The position numbers and the translations under genes are program-made. Under the pieces are notes generated by a model, which saw only the letters and a list, made by a program, of their open reading frames with translations, was not told where the DNA came from and ran no database searches. DNA of 60,000 nt from the NCBI RefSeq assembly GCF_964355755.1, contig NC_092670.1, forward strand, positions 22,755,201-22,815,200, written 5' to 3'. This DNA is from Antedon mediterranea. Lineage: Eukaryota; Echinodermata; Crinoidea; Comatulida; Antedonidae. Below, in pieces: positions 45,881 to 57,806 of the stretch (positions are counted from its first letter, which is position 1; every line of letters starts with the position of its first letter).

Positions 45881-48870
45881 CATTATTTTAAAATTGAACA
45901 GGAAAACAAGTTTGCAGTAAAACTCTGTCCATATATCTAACTGACCATTATTTAAGTCATAAATTTGCGGTAATAGAAGTCAAGATAGATAAGTTCCGTT
46001 GATGAATCGTTAGTTTTGTATTGAATTGCGTCTTCAAGGAAAATCAAAACCGAATTGAAGGAATAAAAGATGATTATTTGTGACATTATAATATTGCTCG
46101 CTTCTTTGCGAATAATTAAACGTTGGCTTTCATTAATAATTGTTGAAAGCTAATACTTAAAAATATGGCTTATGTACATAAATTGTCAATTTTATTTTAT
46201 GATTGTTTTTACATATTTGGATTTTTCAAAATGTAATATCGCATTAAATGTATAGAAGTGAATATGAATTGCGCAAGATGTCTTGTCTCCTCTTTTAGAT
46301 TCAGTTTATGTATAGCATCTTTTTGTAGTTGTGCTTGTCTTGCGAGGGAAACTACACTTTTAAAAAATAATCTTGGATGTTGATGATAATTGATATGGAA
46401 TTTTATCAAATGTTTTATATTGCCTTTTTATGTGTTTTCATAACTGTTTTAATTTTGTATGCAAGAAATCCATCATAATTTTCACTTGTTATCTTAGGGA
46501 TTTAAAACTGGAGATCTAGTTGTACACATCTGGCTTGTGTGCACTTTAAAGAACCCAGTGAATCTTTTGAAGGGGTTACTCGGTGTACCAGACATTTTTT
46601 TCCCTCTGACGAATAAGCATTTGGTGGCAAGTAAACGCCCAGTAATATGGTGTTGACTGCATTAGCACGTTGGGAATCGCTTTGTTAAAAACACTATATA
46701 AGTCATTTATTGTTATTAGCACCACATAACAACAATAATAACAAATAAACAACAATAAGTTGCATCAATATGTATGGCACAGACATAGTTAGCAGTGAAT
46801 TTTTTTCGAATAAAAATCATGTATTTTTTCGTTCACATACACTTGATATATAGCTACAAATGAAGGCCTAAGGGAATAACGCAGCCAAAGATTTGACTTC
46901 ATTTCACTGCCCTTGACATCAATTTGAACATTATTAAAATATCGCAGCGAAGACTACAAGCAGAACGCACATGAGAAGGCATCTATCTTTATCCAACCTA
47001 CATTCACTGACAACTCCACAACTTTTGACTCCAGTTTATTTCGACTTAATTTCTCTATTTTACAATCGATCATCTTTTTTTCCCCTTTAAGCTGAGAATT
47101 ACTAACTCCGTGAATGATTTCTCTAGAGTTTCCACTGATTAACGGCAACAAATGTTGTATTTGAATATAGGTTATAATATAATGGCATTTTCAAACAAAT
47201 TTTTGATTCTGAGAAAAAAACAAATAAGTTGATATACCTTAGTTGCCAATTAAATTCATCATCTACTTATTATACTTGATCACCAAAATACATAAATCAT
47301 ATTTAATAAATGTTATTTTAAATAGCTAAAATTTCTTGAAAATGATCAAATAGATGAAACATTGATTTGTCAATAAGTATTCTGTCGCTTTATTTACAAG
47401 TAACCCTTGTTTTACTTTATCTTAAATTGTTAAGTCAATGTATCTTAAGACAATTTCTTTCTGCAAAGAAAATAAACTTCTTTTTTTATTGGGACATTTG
47501 GACATAATTTTTCCTTCTTTTACTTTTTATCTGAAATTATTTAGTGGATCTTCTGGAAAAAGTCAGTAAATGTTGTTTTTATTTCGCAAAAATTTTCTTT
47601 ACAAGCATTTTTCTCGTCCGGATCATTTGGACTTACATTTTCTATTTTACTATTTATCTTCCTCTTTCTCTTGGATTACTGCTTCGTATCACATGAATGA
47701 TTATCAGATATTTTCAAGCACTGGATTACATTTTTATCCTATTTTATGATGTTCTACTGACGTCTGATGAATTTAATTTTTTTCATAAATATAATATTTT
47801 AATGCATCTGACATTCTGTTTTGTTATTAATAGGTAAATTGATTTGATATTCAATTTATCAATATGGTTAAAATCCACTGGATTTTATCGGATATCATAA
47901 TTTTATCAAGATGTATTTAGAAGAAAAATATAGTTGACACAAAATATTAAACTTTTTATTACATTTTGTTTTCTTTCCTTGGCAGTTAAAATGCTTAGTT
48001 TTTTCAGAAAGTATCTTTTTTACCAATTTATTGTTGCGTTGTATTCTGGTCTACCAATCTTAATAAATAGTGAGTGTGTACAATTATATTGCTTTTTGTT
48101 CAAAGTATTTAACATAGCTGAAAAAAGTTAAACATAAATAGTTCTTTGGTGTTTGTGAGAAACTGTATTAATTTAGTTAGCTTAATTCTGTTTATGTTCA
48201 AAATTCTGTGAAAACTTAAATTTCTATTATATATAAGAGCATTACCTACTAATTTACATGTTTTTAAAAAGAATAGTATTGAAGCCATTTTTTGTTTGCT
48301 ATAATTTTAGCCAATTTTAACCATATAGTTGCATAAGAACCATGGCAGGCACAGGGTTCTGTTTTAAAATCCTGGATACACCACTAACTTTTGTCCAGTT
48401 TTTGTTAGTTGTATTTGAATGTCTCATTCATTAAAAAAAATTATAGGTAACAACTAACAAAAAACAAACTTGAATGAAACCTTGAATAGGTATTATTACT
48501 TAGAAGGTTAAGTGTTAGAGAATAGCTTTTATATTGAACAATCATTTATGGCTGAATTACATTTATGTTCAGTTCTCAAATTGCGTTATGAAGTGATCAA
48601 TCAATTAAGAAATTAATCAATTTTAAAGGTTAACAACATATGCGCTAATAGCACCTAATTGAAATGTTAAATCCTGATCACTTTAATCGTCAAAATGCAT
48701 TTTTTATTTTTATTAATGTTTTATCTTGATTATTATCTAATTTGTTATGAATAAAAGTGAAAAACCAGAGCCTTGCGTCTGCCATGGTTCTTATGAAACT
48801 AAACTTTGATGTGTGTTTGATATTACTATTAGTTAAGAGAGTTAAACTTTTTTGGGTAAAAATAGCTAAA
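45881..48870. other. AT-rich intergenic DNA with one repeat fragment
   Basis: A reverse-oriented repeat family X fragment is at 46505-46740. The rest shows nothing I can name. Confidence 0.45.
46505..46740 (-). repeat. Repeat family X copy, reverse orientation
   Basis: The minus strand reads GGGTTCTTTAAAGTGCACAC and CCAGATGTGTACAACTAGAT. Upstream in that orientation are a TAACAATAA-rich run and TGACTTATATAGTGTTTTTA, the TTTATATAGCGC-type start seen in other copies. Confidence 0.55.
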
Positions 48871-49092
48871 GCTGTGTTCATACACCCTATAGTTAAGAGT
48901 ATCCAAAGCTGTGTTCATACACCCTATAGTTAAGAGTATCCAAAGCTGTGTTCATACACCCTATAGTTAAGAGTATCCAAAGCTGTGTTCATACACCCTA
49001 TAGTTAAGAGTATCCAAAGCTGTGTTCATACACCCTATAGTTAAGAGTATCCAAAGCTGTGTTCATACACCCTATAGTTAAGAGTATCCAAA
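48871..49092. repeat. Six-copy 37-bp perfect tandem repeat
   Basis: The unit begins GCTGTGTTCATACACCCTAT and ends AGTTAAGAGTATCCAAA. Six copies start at 48871 and every 37 bases, with no visible differences, so expansion is recent. Confidence 0.95.
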
Positions 49093-49134
49093 TAATAAGT
49101 GTGATTGTTTAACTTTTTTTTTTATTTAACTCGG

Positions 49135-49260
49135 ATGTATCTCCGATATGACTCGGATGTTTTCCAGATATACTCAGCTGTTCCCCAAATTTCCCCCAAA
49201 TATACCAGGGTGTACCTCTGATATGACTCTGATGTATCCTAGGTTTAAGAGGCATATCCG
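49135..49260. repeat. Degenerate CGGATGTATCTCCGATATGA-type repeats
   Basis: Three or four diverged copies of an ACTCGGATGT / CTCCGATATGA motif at 30-60 bp spacing, just after the 37-bp array. Confidence 0.5.
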
Positions 49261-50376
49261 ACATAACGTTATTCTGTACTAGACACGTTTGAATTCAAAA
49301 CAAGTTAAACCGAAATATTTAACATAGCGGAAAAAGTATACAAAAATAGGTTTTTTGGTGTTTGTGAGACACTATTAATTTAGGTAGCTTACAGTAATTT
49401 TGTTTTTTTTTTTTAAATTCTGTAAAACCTGTATCCAATTTGTGGAAAACTCAAAAATACAAGGGCATTACATATACTGCAGCATCAAGATTCCTATGAC
49501 ATTGGCTTCTTGGTCACGTGTCTAAATATGTAAGAAATAAATCATAATTTCTATTAATAAAAGAAATAGAATAGTTATTTGCGAAAAGAAATATTGTATA
49601 GATTCTGAAAAATTATAGATCATCTAATATATTATATTAAGCACATTATTCATCATATTTTTACTAGTGCGATTTATTGACCTTCACAGTATGTATAATG
49701 GCTCAAAATAAACCAATCAAATACAACTTAAGTTCTCCCCGAGTACGTCATGAAAGCGCATCGCAGGTTTGAAGTTGCGCTTCACAAGTTTCTCACTCCC
49801 CCGAGAATTTAAAACATTTTATTGTCGCTGTTTATATGTAGACTTCATTATTTATAGCTTAACGGCCGAAACCTTTCATATGCCGGCAGGAATAATATTT
49901 AAAAATAGACGTTCCATTAAAGAGTGCTTGTTGATTTACAAGTGGATTACAATTTACATTTGTATTACAAAGGTCGCCTTCCAATTTATTAATTTAAGGT
50001 TCCCTTTTATTTATTAGAGACAACATTTCTTGCTTAAAATGTTTATGCACCCTATGCACACCTGCTCTAGATACACACCACAAAAAAAGACTCACATTTT
50101 CACATAATGCTTTCTATCTCTTTTTATTTTTTTGTTGTATATGTTTTATATGGACAGTTTGTCTGACATAAAATAAATCCCATACTAATCCACCTTGTCA
50201 AATTTATCAACATAGAAGAGCTGTAGTTTTAATGACATTTTTAAATAATTATATACTATGTATTTAATATAAACACATTAGGCATAGAACAATAATTCTA
50301 AACCGCCGGTGATATACTGACTGAAATTTAATTAATTAATTTGAAACGATAAGATGAGGAAATCTGTGAGAATGAG

Positions 50377-50434
50377 AAAAAGTTGTCACAACCGAGATTC
50401 GAACCCGGAACCTTCTGCTTGATATGCAGATGTC
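50377..50434 (-). pseudogene. tRNA 3' half with T-run terminator
   Basis: The minus strand has a 5-bp anticodon stem (TCTGC/GCAGA) with a 7-base loop ATATCAA, a T-arm GGGTTCGAATCTCGG with good pairing, a 3' acceptor-like TTGTGACA, then TTTTT. The D-arm and 5' acceptor strand are missing, so it cannot be a working tRNA. Confidence 0.55.
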
Positions 50435-51254
50435 CTATGTATTTAATATATATGTAACTCGTAATTCAGCTACTACTACTAGCTGCTATGTTTTAGTTGT
50501 ATGTAATTTAACTTCAATAAAGTGTAAAGGCAATCCCCTTTTCCATCCCCTGAGATGAGGAAGGTTGGAGTGTACCATGCCAAGCTATTGTTGTACTAGT
50601 ACTCCGATATTTGACAGTAGGTGTGTGGCATCTAAAATTCCTAGGTATGAAATTTTTTATTCTTTCGAAATTCCTATAGACAAGATGCCAAAAATAATTA
50701 CCTTTAAATTGAAAACAACATAATTACGAATGACATAATTAATAGGTTGAAAGCAAATGGCAAAATGTATGATGATCAAAGTTGAAAACCTGTATTGGTT
50801 CATCTCAAGTAAATTTACTATTTGACTTGACTCATAGATTGTACACGTGCTGGGGGCTGAGCAGCTTCAATGCAATGGAATATTTTGAAAATACTAAATG
50901 CCAGTAGCTGTATATTCACCATTCACCTTTACGCTTAAAGGGGAACACTTAAAATTAAGAAAAATCTCCTATTTAAGTACATACAATTTAAGGGAAATAA
51001 TTAAATATTTATTGAGTTAAGTAAAATACTTAATATAAAATAGGAAATATCTCACTTAAGTGTGATTGGTGAATACGGCCACCGGATTGTTTGTTACAGT
51101 TTTATTCTGGAACTATACATCAAGGTTCTCAAGTACTATAGAATGTCTATTAAATTTATGCGAATGAATACATTCAATGAAAATTATGAGTTTGTCCAAA
51201 AAAACGAAACCTCTGTAAAAACGAACCCTTTTCTATGACCATATGAGTGTCAAA

Positions 51255-51288
51255 ACCATGGAGTAAAGAATAAGCTTTACTCCATGGT
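51255..51288. other. Perfect 14-bp stem hairpin with nearby third copy
   Basis: ACCATGGAGTAAAG pairs with CTTTACTCCATGGT around AATAAG. The right arm is repeated exactly at 51331-51344. Confidence 0.75.
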
Positions 51289-52187
51289 CAAAACACAACA
51301 GGATGCCCTTTCATTTTCATGACATTCAAACTTTACTCCATGGTTCCAATTGAATGCAGAAAAAATAATTTTACTGTTTGACATGGCGCATAAAAACTAC
51401 TGAAATTTTATATTTACTACGGATATTTTGTGTTAAGACTGCTGAAATTAATTATAGCAAGTTAAGAACTCTGGGTTGTTGATCTTATTCATTTATTTAT
51501 TCTTTCTTTTGACTGGATTGCATTTTCAGTAACGTAGTACTGCTTTTCAAAATGGTCCAGTTACAAGGTTTAAAAAGTAAAGACAAGTTATAACATATAT
51601 ACAGAAAAAGAAAAGCATACATAATTTGAAAAATATATACAGAATAATACAAATATATACAGAATAATACAGATAATACAGATAGTATACAGAGCACTTA
51701 CCCATCTAATGTTAAATGAATTACAGTAACTACAAGGAAATAATGAAGTACTCTATACATGCCAAGACAATTGCTAGGGTATATTCTAGAAAGGTATACA
51801 ATAGCGCTATGAGCATCTAGTGTATTTGAGGGATATAGAGTGTTTGTAGGCATAAGAGTGTTTGTGTGTCTTTATTATTGAATATTTTGGAAGGTAGATA
51901 TAACGATATCGACAGTATACCTTAGGAGAGTGTTTTAGGTCGATACAATTCCAGGGTGCTATGAGCCATTTAGAAAATGATGTTGGTTTCTTAATTACTA
52001 GGAAAAATAGAAAACACTTGTGTATATTGTATGAATGCTAGAGGGTACAATATCACTTAGCTTTGGTTATTATTCCTCAATGTATATTCAAATGTAATCT
52101 GTGATTGCAATGAGTGTAGGTATGTTCTAATTTTAGAATATAATTTAGATACTTACACAAATCATTGGAATATTACATTTTAAATAC

Positions 52188-52410
52188 AGTAGAGCCCATA
52201 ACAGGGACACCTTTGGGGCCATCAAAGTGCCTCCTGAATAGTGTTGTCCCCTGAATAGAAAGGAGTTGACTGTAGTGTTATTATCTCTCATTATTTCCCA
52301 TGATAAATGGTCCTGTTTCTGCTGCATAAAAATAACCAGTTAAAAACGCAGAGACAGACCCCCAGTGTCCGCTTAATAGTGATGTTCCCTTGAATATTTC
52401 CCAAAGGAGG
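52188..52410. repeat. Relic of GTGTCCCC family
   Basis: TACAGTAGAGCCCATAACAG, GGGACACCTTTGGGGCCATC, GTGTTGTCCCCTGAATAGAA, with a second part CCAGTGTCCGCTTAATAGTG. Confidence 0.65.
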
Positions 52411-52450
52411 TGTAGTGTATTTTCAATGACACTGAAAGAGACTAGAAACA

Positions 52451-52512
52451 CGATTCGAACCAAGGTTTTAATAAGTAAACATAATTAAGCATCAATCTAT
52501 ATTGCCACACTG
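52451..52512 (-). repeat. Degraded tRNA-derived SINE head
   Basis: Minus strand B box GGTTCGAATCG and A-box-like GTGGCAATATAGATTGATGC, with tRNA-like order and spacing. Confidence 0.45.
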
Positions 52513-52608
52513 TTATAAAGAAAAGTAGCAATAATACTCTTAAATAAGTATAGTATATAATTGACAGGATGCTACAGACCCCAAGTTTTGGTAATGAGAA
52601 AAACATAT

Positions 52609-52660
52609 GATTTGAACCCTAGAATTACAATGACAAGCACTAACCCACTGTGCCACTTTT
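52609..52660 (-). repeat. tRNA-derived SINE head
   Basis: The minus strand reads GTGGCACAGTGGGTTAGTGC (A box) and, 18 bases on, GGGTTCAAATC (B box): a clear pol III promoter of tRNA origin without a complete cloverleaf. Confidence 0.6.
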
Positions 52661-53460
52661 GATAAATATATTATATGATATTATATATTAATATATTGTT
52701 ATATATATAATATATTATTCATTTATCAGCATCAATTACCTTATCAAATCCATTAAATTTCTAATAATTGTGAAATTTCAATCTGTAGTTTGTATCAACA
52801 ATTTTAACTGAAAACAAGAAATGTATAATAACAACTTTTAACTTCAGGCATTAGCGATGTTACCATAGTAACAGATGTGTGGATTCTACTTAGCTAAAGA
52901 ATTGTTATATTGTGAAACCAATCAATGTTAATATTCCACCAGGTGTTCATGCACTTGCCTAAATGTAGGCCTATTATGATTTTAAAACATATTTATTGTG
53001 GTTGATGAATAGGACTTTTGTTTAGCACTTTACTGAACTTGGAAACCCTTACGGCAACATTGAATTCAAAACCTTTGAGGTACCTATTGCACCGCATGGC
53101 AATTTCCATTCACTATATTGACATTACCGTATTTCTTTGATATTTCTTTTCTCAAAGCAAAAAGATTTTTTTTTTCTGTCAGAAAATGAAGTTACCAAAT
53201 TAGTAAGAATCTATTCCATTTATCACATACATAAACATATGACCATTCAAAACTATGGTGTAAACAAAAACTAATTAATTTTATATTATCTTATTGTTGT
53301 TTTGTTAGCATAATGCGATTAACCGTTTCCAGACTAAGACTTACGGTGGAGGCTCCTTTTCTTTTGTTGCATCTTCTCTTCATACATACAAACTCTCTCC
53401 TTTTGAAAAACTTTCACTCACTTTTGACTCATTTAAATATTAATTTAAGAACTCCTTTGT

Positions 53461-53462
<2 letters not shown>

Positions 53463-53495
<33 letters not shown>

Positions 53496-53733
53496 TTAGG
53501 TATTTATATAGCGCCAGAATCAACTAAACCGAAGTAAAAATCAAAGGCACTTATATTGGATGTTAAAAAGATGCGTTTTAAGTTCTTTTTTAAAAATAGC
53601 AATAGAAGTTGATTTAGTAAAATGACAAGGGAGAGAATTAGCAAATTTCAGGATACAATGCACCTTATCATCTTTTTGCAATTGGCCCTTTATAAATGTT
53701 TGATTATTATTATTATTATTATTATTATTACAG
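53463..53733. repeat. Element flanked by inverted AAT microsatellites
   Basis: (AAT)n at 53463-53495 and its complement (ATT)n at 53703-53732 bracket about 200 bp beginning GGTATTTATATAGCGCCAGA. The frame inside (minus strand) contains FKKELKTHLF, which resembles the tail of LINE proteins. Confidence 0.6.
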
Positions 53734-56332
53734 TGCATAAGCCTAGTATTAGTTAATTTTTACCTTTCTTTTATTATTAATTTCATAATGTGATCCTAAC
53801 TGTATCGAGATGAAATTGCTGGTGCTGGAATATATTAAATGAAAAGCTCCCTCATTTCTTATTTGTTTAGAAAAATATTTTATCATAACATATGCATTAA
53901 TAAAGACTTTAAATGTCCTTCACAAAATTAGAATAAATTAAAATTTATTAGAAGGTCAGTTAGGTTATATGCTAGTGTCCTGTATCTGTTTGTTGTGATT
54001 TATGTTTATTGTGTCAGACTATATCTTGCTAAGTTCATATCCATTAGCCAATCACCTAATTTCTACCACTTAGCCCATCTGTTTAAACTCGTAAAATGTT
54101 ACGTATTACTTCAGAATTTACAGATTACGATAATGCACGATATATATTGGTGAATTCCCTGTAGTATATTGCTTTGTTTAGATGGAACAAGATCTGCGAC
54201 ATTGTAACGATTTGATTTCTATTGTAATTTGATAGCAATACAAAAGAACTTGATAGCACTGTTTTCGGTATATAAAGACAAATTTTAAATGTAAAAAACA
54301 GTTAAGGGTGTTTTAACTCAAATTGCTAATTTCAGGACAGATTTAAAAACTCATTTTTTTAACTTCTTCATTTTCTGCCATTTTATTTTTATTGTTAAAC
54401 ACATAAAAATATGCGTTTATATAAAAATAAGAAAATAGAAATCTAAATACGATTTTAGTTAATTATTAGATACAGTAAATTCAATTTCACAAAATCTTTC
54501 AAGAGCTCTCTAAAATGTAAAGCCGTGAAAATAAAAACTACTGTATATCCTAATTACTGTGTATATTGCATTGAATTTAAAGATGTATTTCCCCCCAAAA
54601 ACATGAAAAATGTAGATTAACTAAATTAGAAGGTTTCACTTGTAAAATAACATAATAACCATTTTTTGCTTTTAATTAACAGTTTTTCTCAGGTAAATCA
54701 ATTTTGTTTAGATCTAATTTTTGTTCAAAATGGATAACTATTATGTGACATTAAAATTGCATATTCAAAAAAACAAATTGTACAAATTAATTTTCAGAGG
54801 GACAATACATCTTTAAAAAATCTTTGAAAACCCAGACTTAAACATGGCATAAAAAAAATACATACTTGATTATATTACACAAATTAAATGTCACTAAAGC
54901 CTTTCAAATCTCTCTCTAATGCTGCAAAAATAAGGACTATTCCTTGATTGCCGTATATAATACGTGATTCTTTTACAATTAAAACCCGGACTTGTTAAAC
55001 ATGGCATAAAAAAACAAAACATGCTTTTCGTCCTTGAGTATGTCATTAACATTCCTGGAGCAGGCTAGTAATTACATCCAACTCCCATTAACGAAAGATA
55101 CTAAAATAATAAATCCGCAATAAGAGGGTAATTACACTTTTCAAATCGTGCATCTAGCTAATCAATAAATAATAGCACTGAATCTGTCGTGCTCGTTGGC
55201 CGACGTGCTTGCCATCGAATCCGAGGAGTTAAGTTCCAGGTTGTTTTTTTTTGTGGGTGTTGCCAAGATATTGGAGAATGCTAATATTAAGTCAGAGACA
55301 ATCCTGTCATTAAGCTATTCCCTTCTCTAACGATCAAACTGCCAACATAGCACCATTTAGTACATTTTTAATTATCATTAATTTATCTAATTTGTTTTGA
55401 AATAAAAAATATGACACATATGTCAAAACGCATTTTTCAATTTCATTTGTTTGTAAGAATATCTATACTTTCCACAAGTCTCTATCATTGATTCTTTTTT
55501 TACATAGTGTTCAACAACATACATTTCAGCTTTTGTATAATGGCATGCCAAGTATGACAAAATGTTTCTTTTAATGAACATCTCGACAGTTTCCATCTTC
55601 TCTCAATCCCACACCTTGGCATCCCTGTCACACTATGATCAAATGTCCATTACCTAAATATCTCTAGCAGTATTAATGCTTGGTCACTCCAAAAGCTGAA
55701 ACTAAAACTGAAATAGAGTATAGCCATGATATTGTCCATCTAGGTACCTAGTTTTTATAAGAAGAGATATCTTTTTCTTGTTATCGATAATATATAAATG
55801 CCTTCAGATGATGATTGTAAGTGCTCTGATATCAAATTACAGGAAAATGAATCCTCAGTGTGCAGTTTCTGTCATTTAGTGATATCAGTGAATACCACAT
55901 TAAGTATCAATGTATCTATCAATACATCACTATTTACTTATTTATTCAAGTTTGCTTCATATAGAGTATTTATTGTATCTGTTTTCTGTTTCATAACTTT
56001 AAGTGGCAACTTTCGTTGCTGTTGGTTTTGCTGAAATAAATAAAATTTTTAAAAAATATCACATCGAGAATTTTATATTATTTAAAAATTATGTTTTATG
56101 CTTTTTGATGGGATTATAAGGGTTTATTTTAGTGGATAAGCTAAACTGTAAGCATGAGGTTAAGTGTCTATGGACTTTGTTATTTAGGTTGTTAGAGGGA
56201 TCAGAGGCAGGGGTGTAGGTACTATTGATTGCAACTAGTTTGTTGATTGCCACAATTCCAACGGTAAAGTAAATCAAAATAAATAACAAAAATAACAATA
56301 GTACTTAGTGATTATAATAAAATTTCAAAAAT
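53734..56332. other. AT-rich intergenic DNA with one MITE
   Basis: Apart from the TTAA-type MITE at 54577-54816, no repeat or gene is evident. The open frame at 55798-56034 has no known domain. Confidence 0.45.
54577..54816. mobile_element. TTAA-type MITE, copy B
   Basis: TTAA on both sides of AGATGTATTTCCCC (left) and GGGACAATACATCT (right). Shares ATGGATAACTATTATGTGAC and TGCATATTCAAAAAAACAAA with copy A at 8575-8904; shorter by about 90 bp in the left-central part. Confidence 0.82.
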
Positions 56333-56860
56333 CACAAAACCTGCATCCCAAAAATGAGAAAAAGTCCATCCCAAAAAAGAGAAAAACTCCATCCCAAAAA
56401 TAAGAAAAGCTCTATCCCAAAAAAGAGAAAAACCCCATCCCAAAAATAAGAAAAACTCTATCCCAAAAATGAGAAAAACTCTATCCCAAAAATGAGAAAA
56501 ACTCCATCCCAAAAATGAGAAAAACTCTATCCCAAAAATGAGAAAAACTCCATTACAAAAATGAGAAAAACTCTATCCCAAAAATGAGAAAATCTCCATT
56601 ACAATAATGAGAAAATCTCCATCCCAAAAATGAGAAAAACTCCATCCAAAAAATGAGAAAAACTCTATCCCAAAAATGAGAAAAACTCCATTACAAAAAT
56701 GAGAAAATCTCCATCCCAAAAATGAGAAAAACTCCATCCAAAAAATGCGAAAAACTCCATCCTAAAAATGAGAAAAACTCCATCCCAATGAGAAAAACTT
56801 CATCCTAAAAATGAGAAAAACTCTGACTATCCCGAAAATGAGATAAACTCCATCCCAATA
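56333..56860. repeat. 23-bp minisatellite, about 22 copies
   Basis: Unit AAAAATGAGAAAAACTCCAT plus CCC, with CTCC/CTCT and CATCCC/CATTAC variants. The plus strand is strongly A-rich. The minus-strand frame at 56312-56512 (repeating FSHFWD and similar) is a translated repeat. Confidence 0.92.
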
Positions 56861-57806
56861 CGTTTTTTTTATTTTATGAGAAAGATCTGAAATTCCAATA
56901 AAAGAAGATAGTGTATATGGTTCTCATTGTTATTCACTAACTTTCGTCTTCTAGCTGTTTCTCATCAATTTTTAATTGACCGCTTGAATGAATCACAAAC
57001 AACGAATCTCCGGTCGCCAGCAATTCACTGTGATGTCAGACATGCTATAATCTTTTGTTATTCTTGTCAATTAACACTGTTTTGGTTTGTCATATTACAT
57101 GATTCATCTCCGGTTAATATCTTTTTAATGTTTATATTAGATTACTATTTGATCAAGATGAATTAAATAGGCACTTAGTAAATGTGAATATACTTTACTA
57201 GGTCTCCCTCTAATTATAAACCATTTTACGATTTGAAAAGATAGATAGTTAAAAACACACCGTAATAAAAGATTACTCCAAAATAAAGACTTCTTTCAAT
57301 AGAAGACACTACCACTCTAATAATGACCATTCCAACTAATGACCACTCCAACCAATGACCTTTGAAATAAGGACTCCTACATCTCAAGATAATAATCAAT
57401 AGAAGACTCAACCCAGATTCAACAGTATCTGGTTTTCAGAAAGATATTCGTGTTATTTCAATGTTTAAATTACAGATTCATTTTGCATTTGCTTCAATAA
57501 ATAATAAGTATGAAATAGTTTTTTTATCTTTTATGAGTCTCTCTCATCTTTATTTGAGTGTAGGTTTTAACTCCTTGATCCACATTATTATATAATACAA
57601 TTTAATAATATTATATATCAAGTTATCAATTTTGAAATATGAAATAGTTATTCACAATTGATCTTTTATATTATATTCATTTTGACATTTGTATTAAATT
57701 ATAATATAGAATGAATTCAATATACAGATCTTCCATAATCCCCCTTCAGTTATCATCTACATCATATTTTTATTTTATAATGAAATTTTTGATAAATGTT
57801 TGTTAA
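56861..57806. other. AT-rich intergenic DNA without genes
   Basis: Short degenerate repeats near 57300-57370 (AATGACCACTCCAACCAATG type). Nothing else is seen. Confidence 0.45.

Larger units (their letters stand above)
49261..53463. other. AT-rich intergenic DNA, SINE fragments only
   Basis: Holds a tRNA 3'-half pseudogene, a strong hairpin (51255-51288), a short ACAGAATAATAC repeat (51596-51680), a GTGTCCCC relic (52188-52410) and two tRNA-derived SINE heads. No gene is supported. Confidence 0.5.

Noticed and set aside
50377-50434. Functional tRNA gene
   Set aside because: The D-arm and the 5' acceptor strand are absent.
56312-56512. Minus-strand frame rich in Phe and Trp
   Set aside because: Translation of the 23-bp minisatellite.
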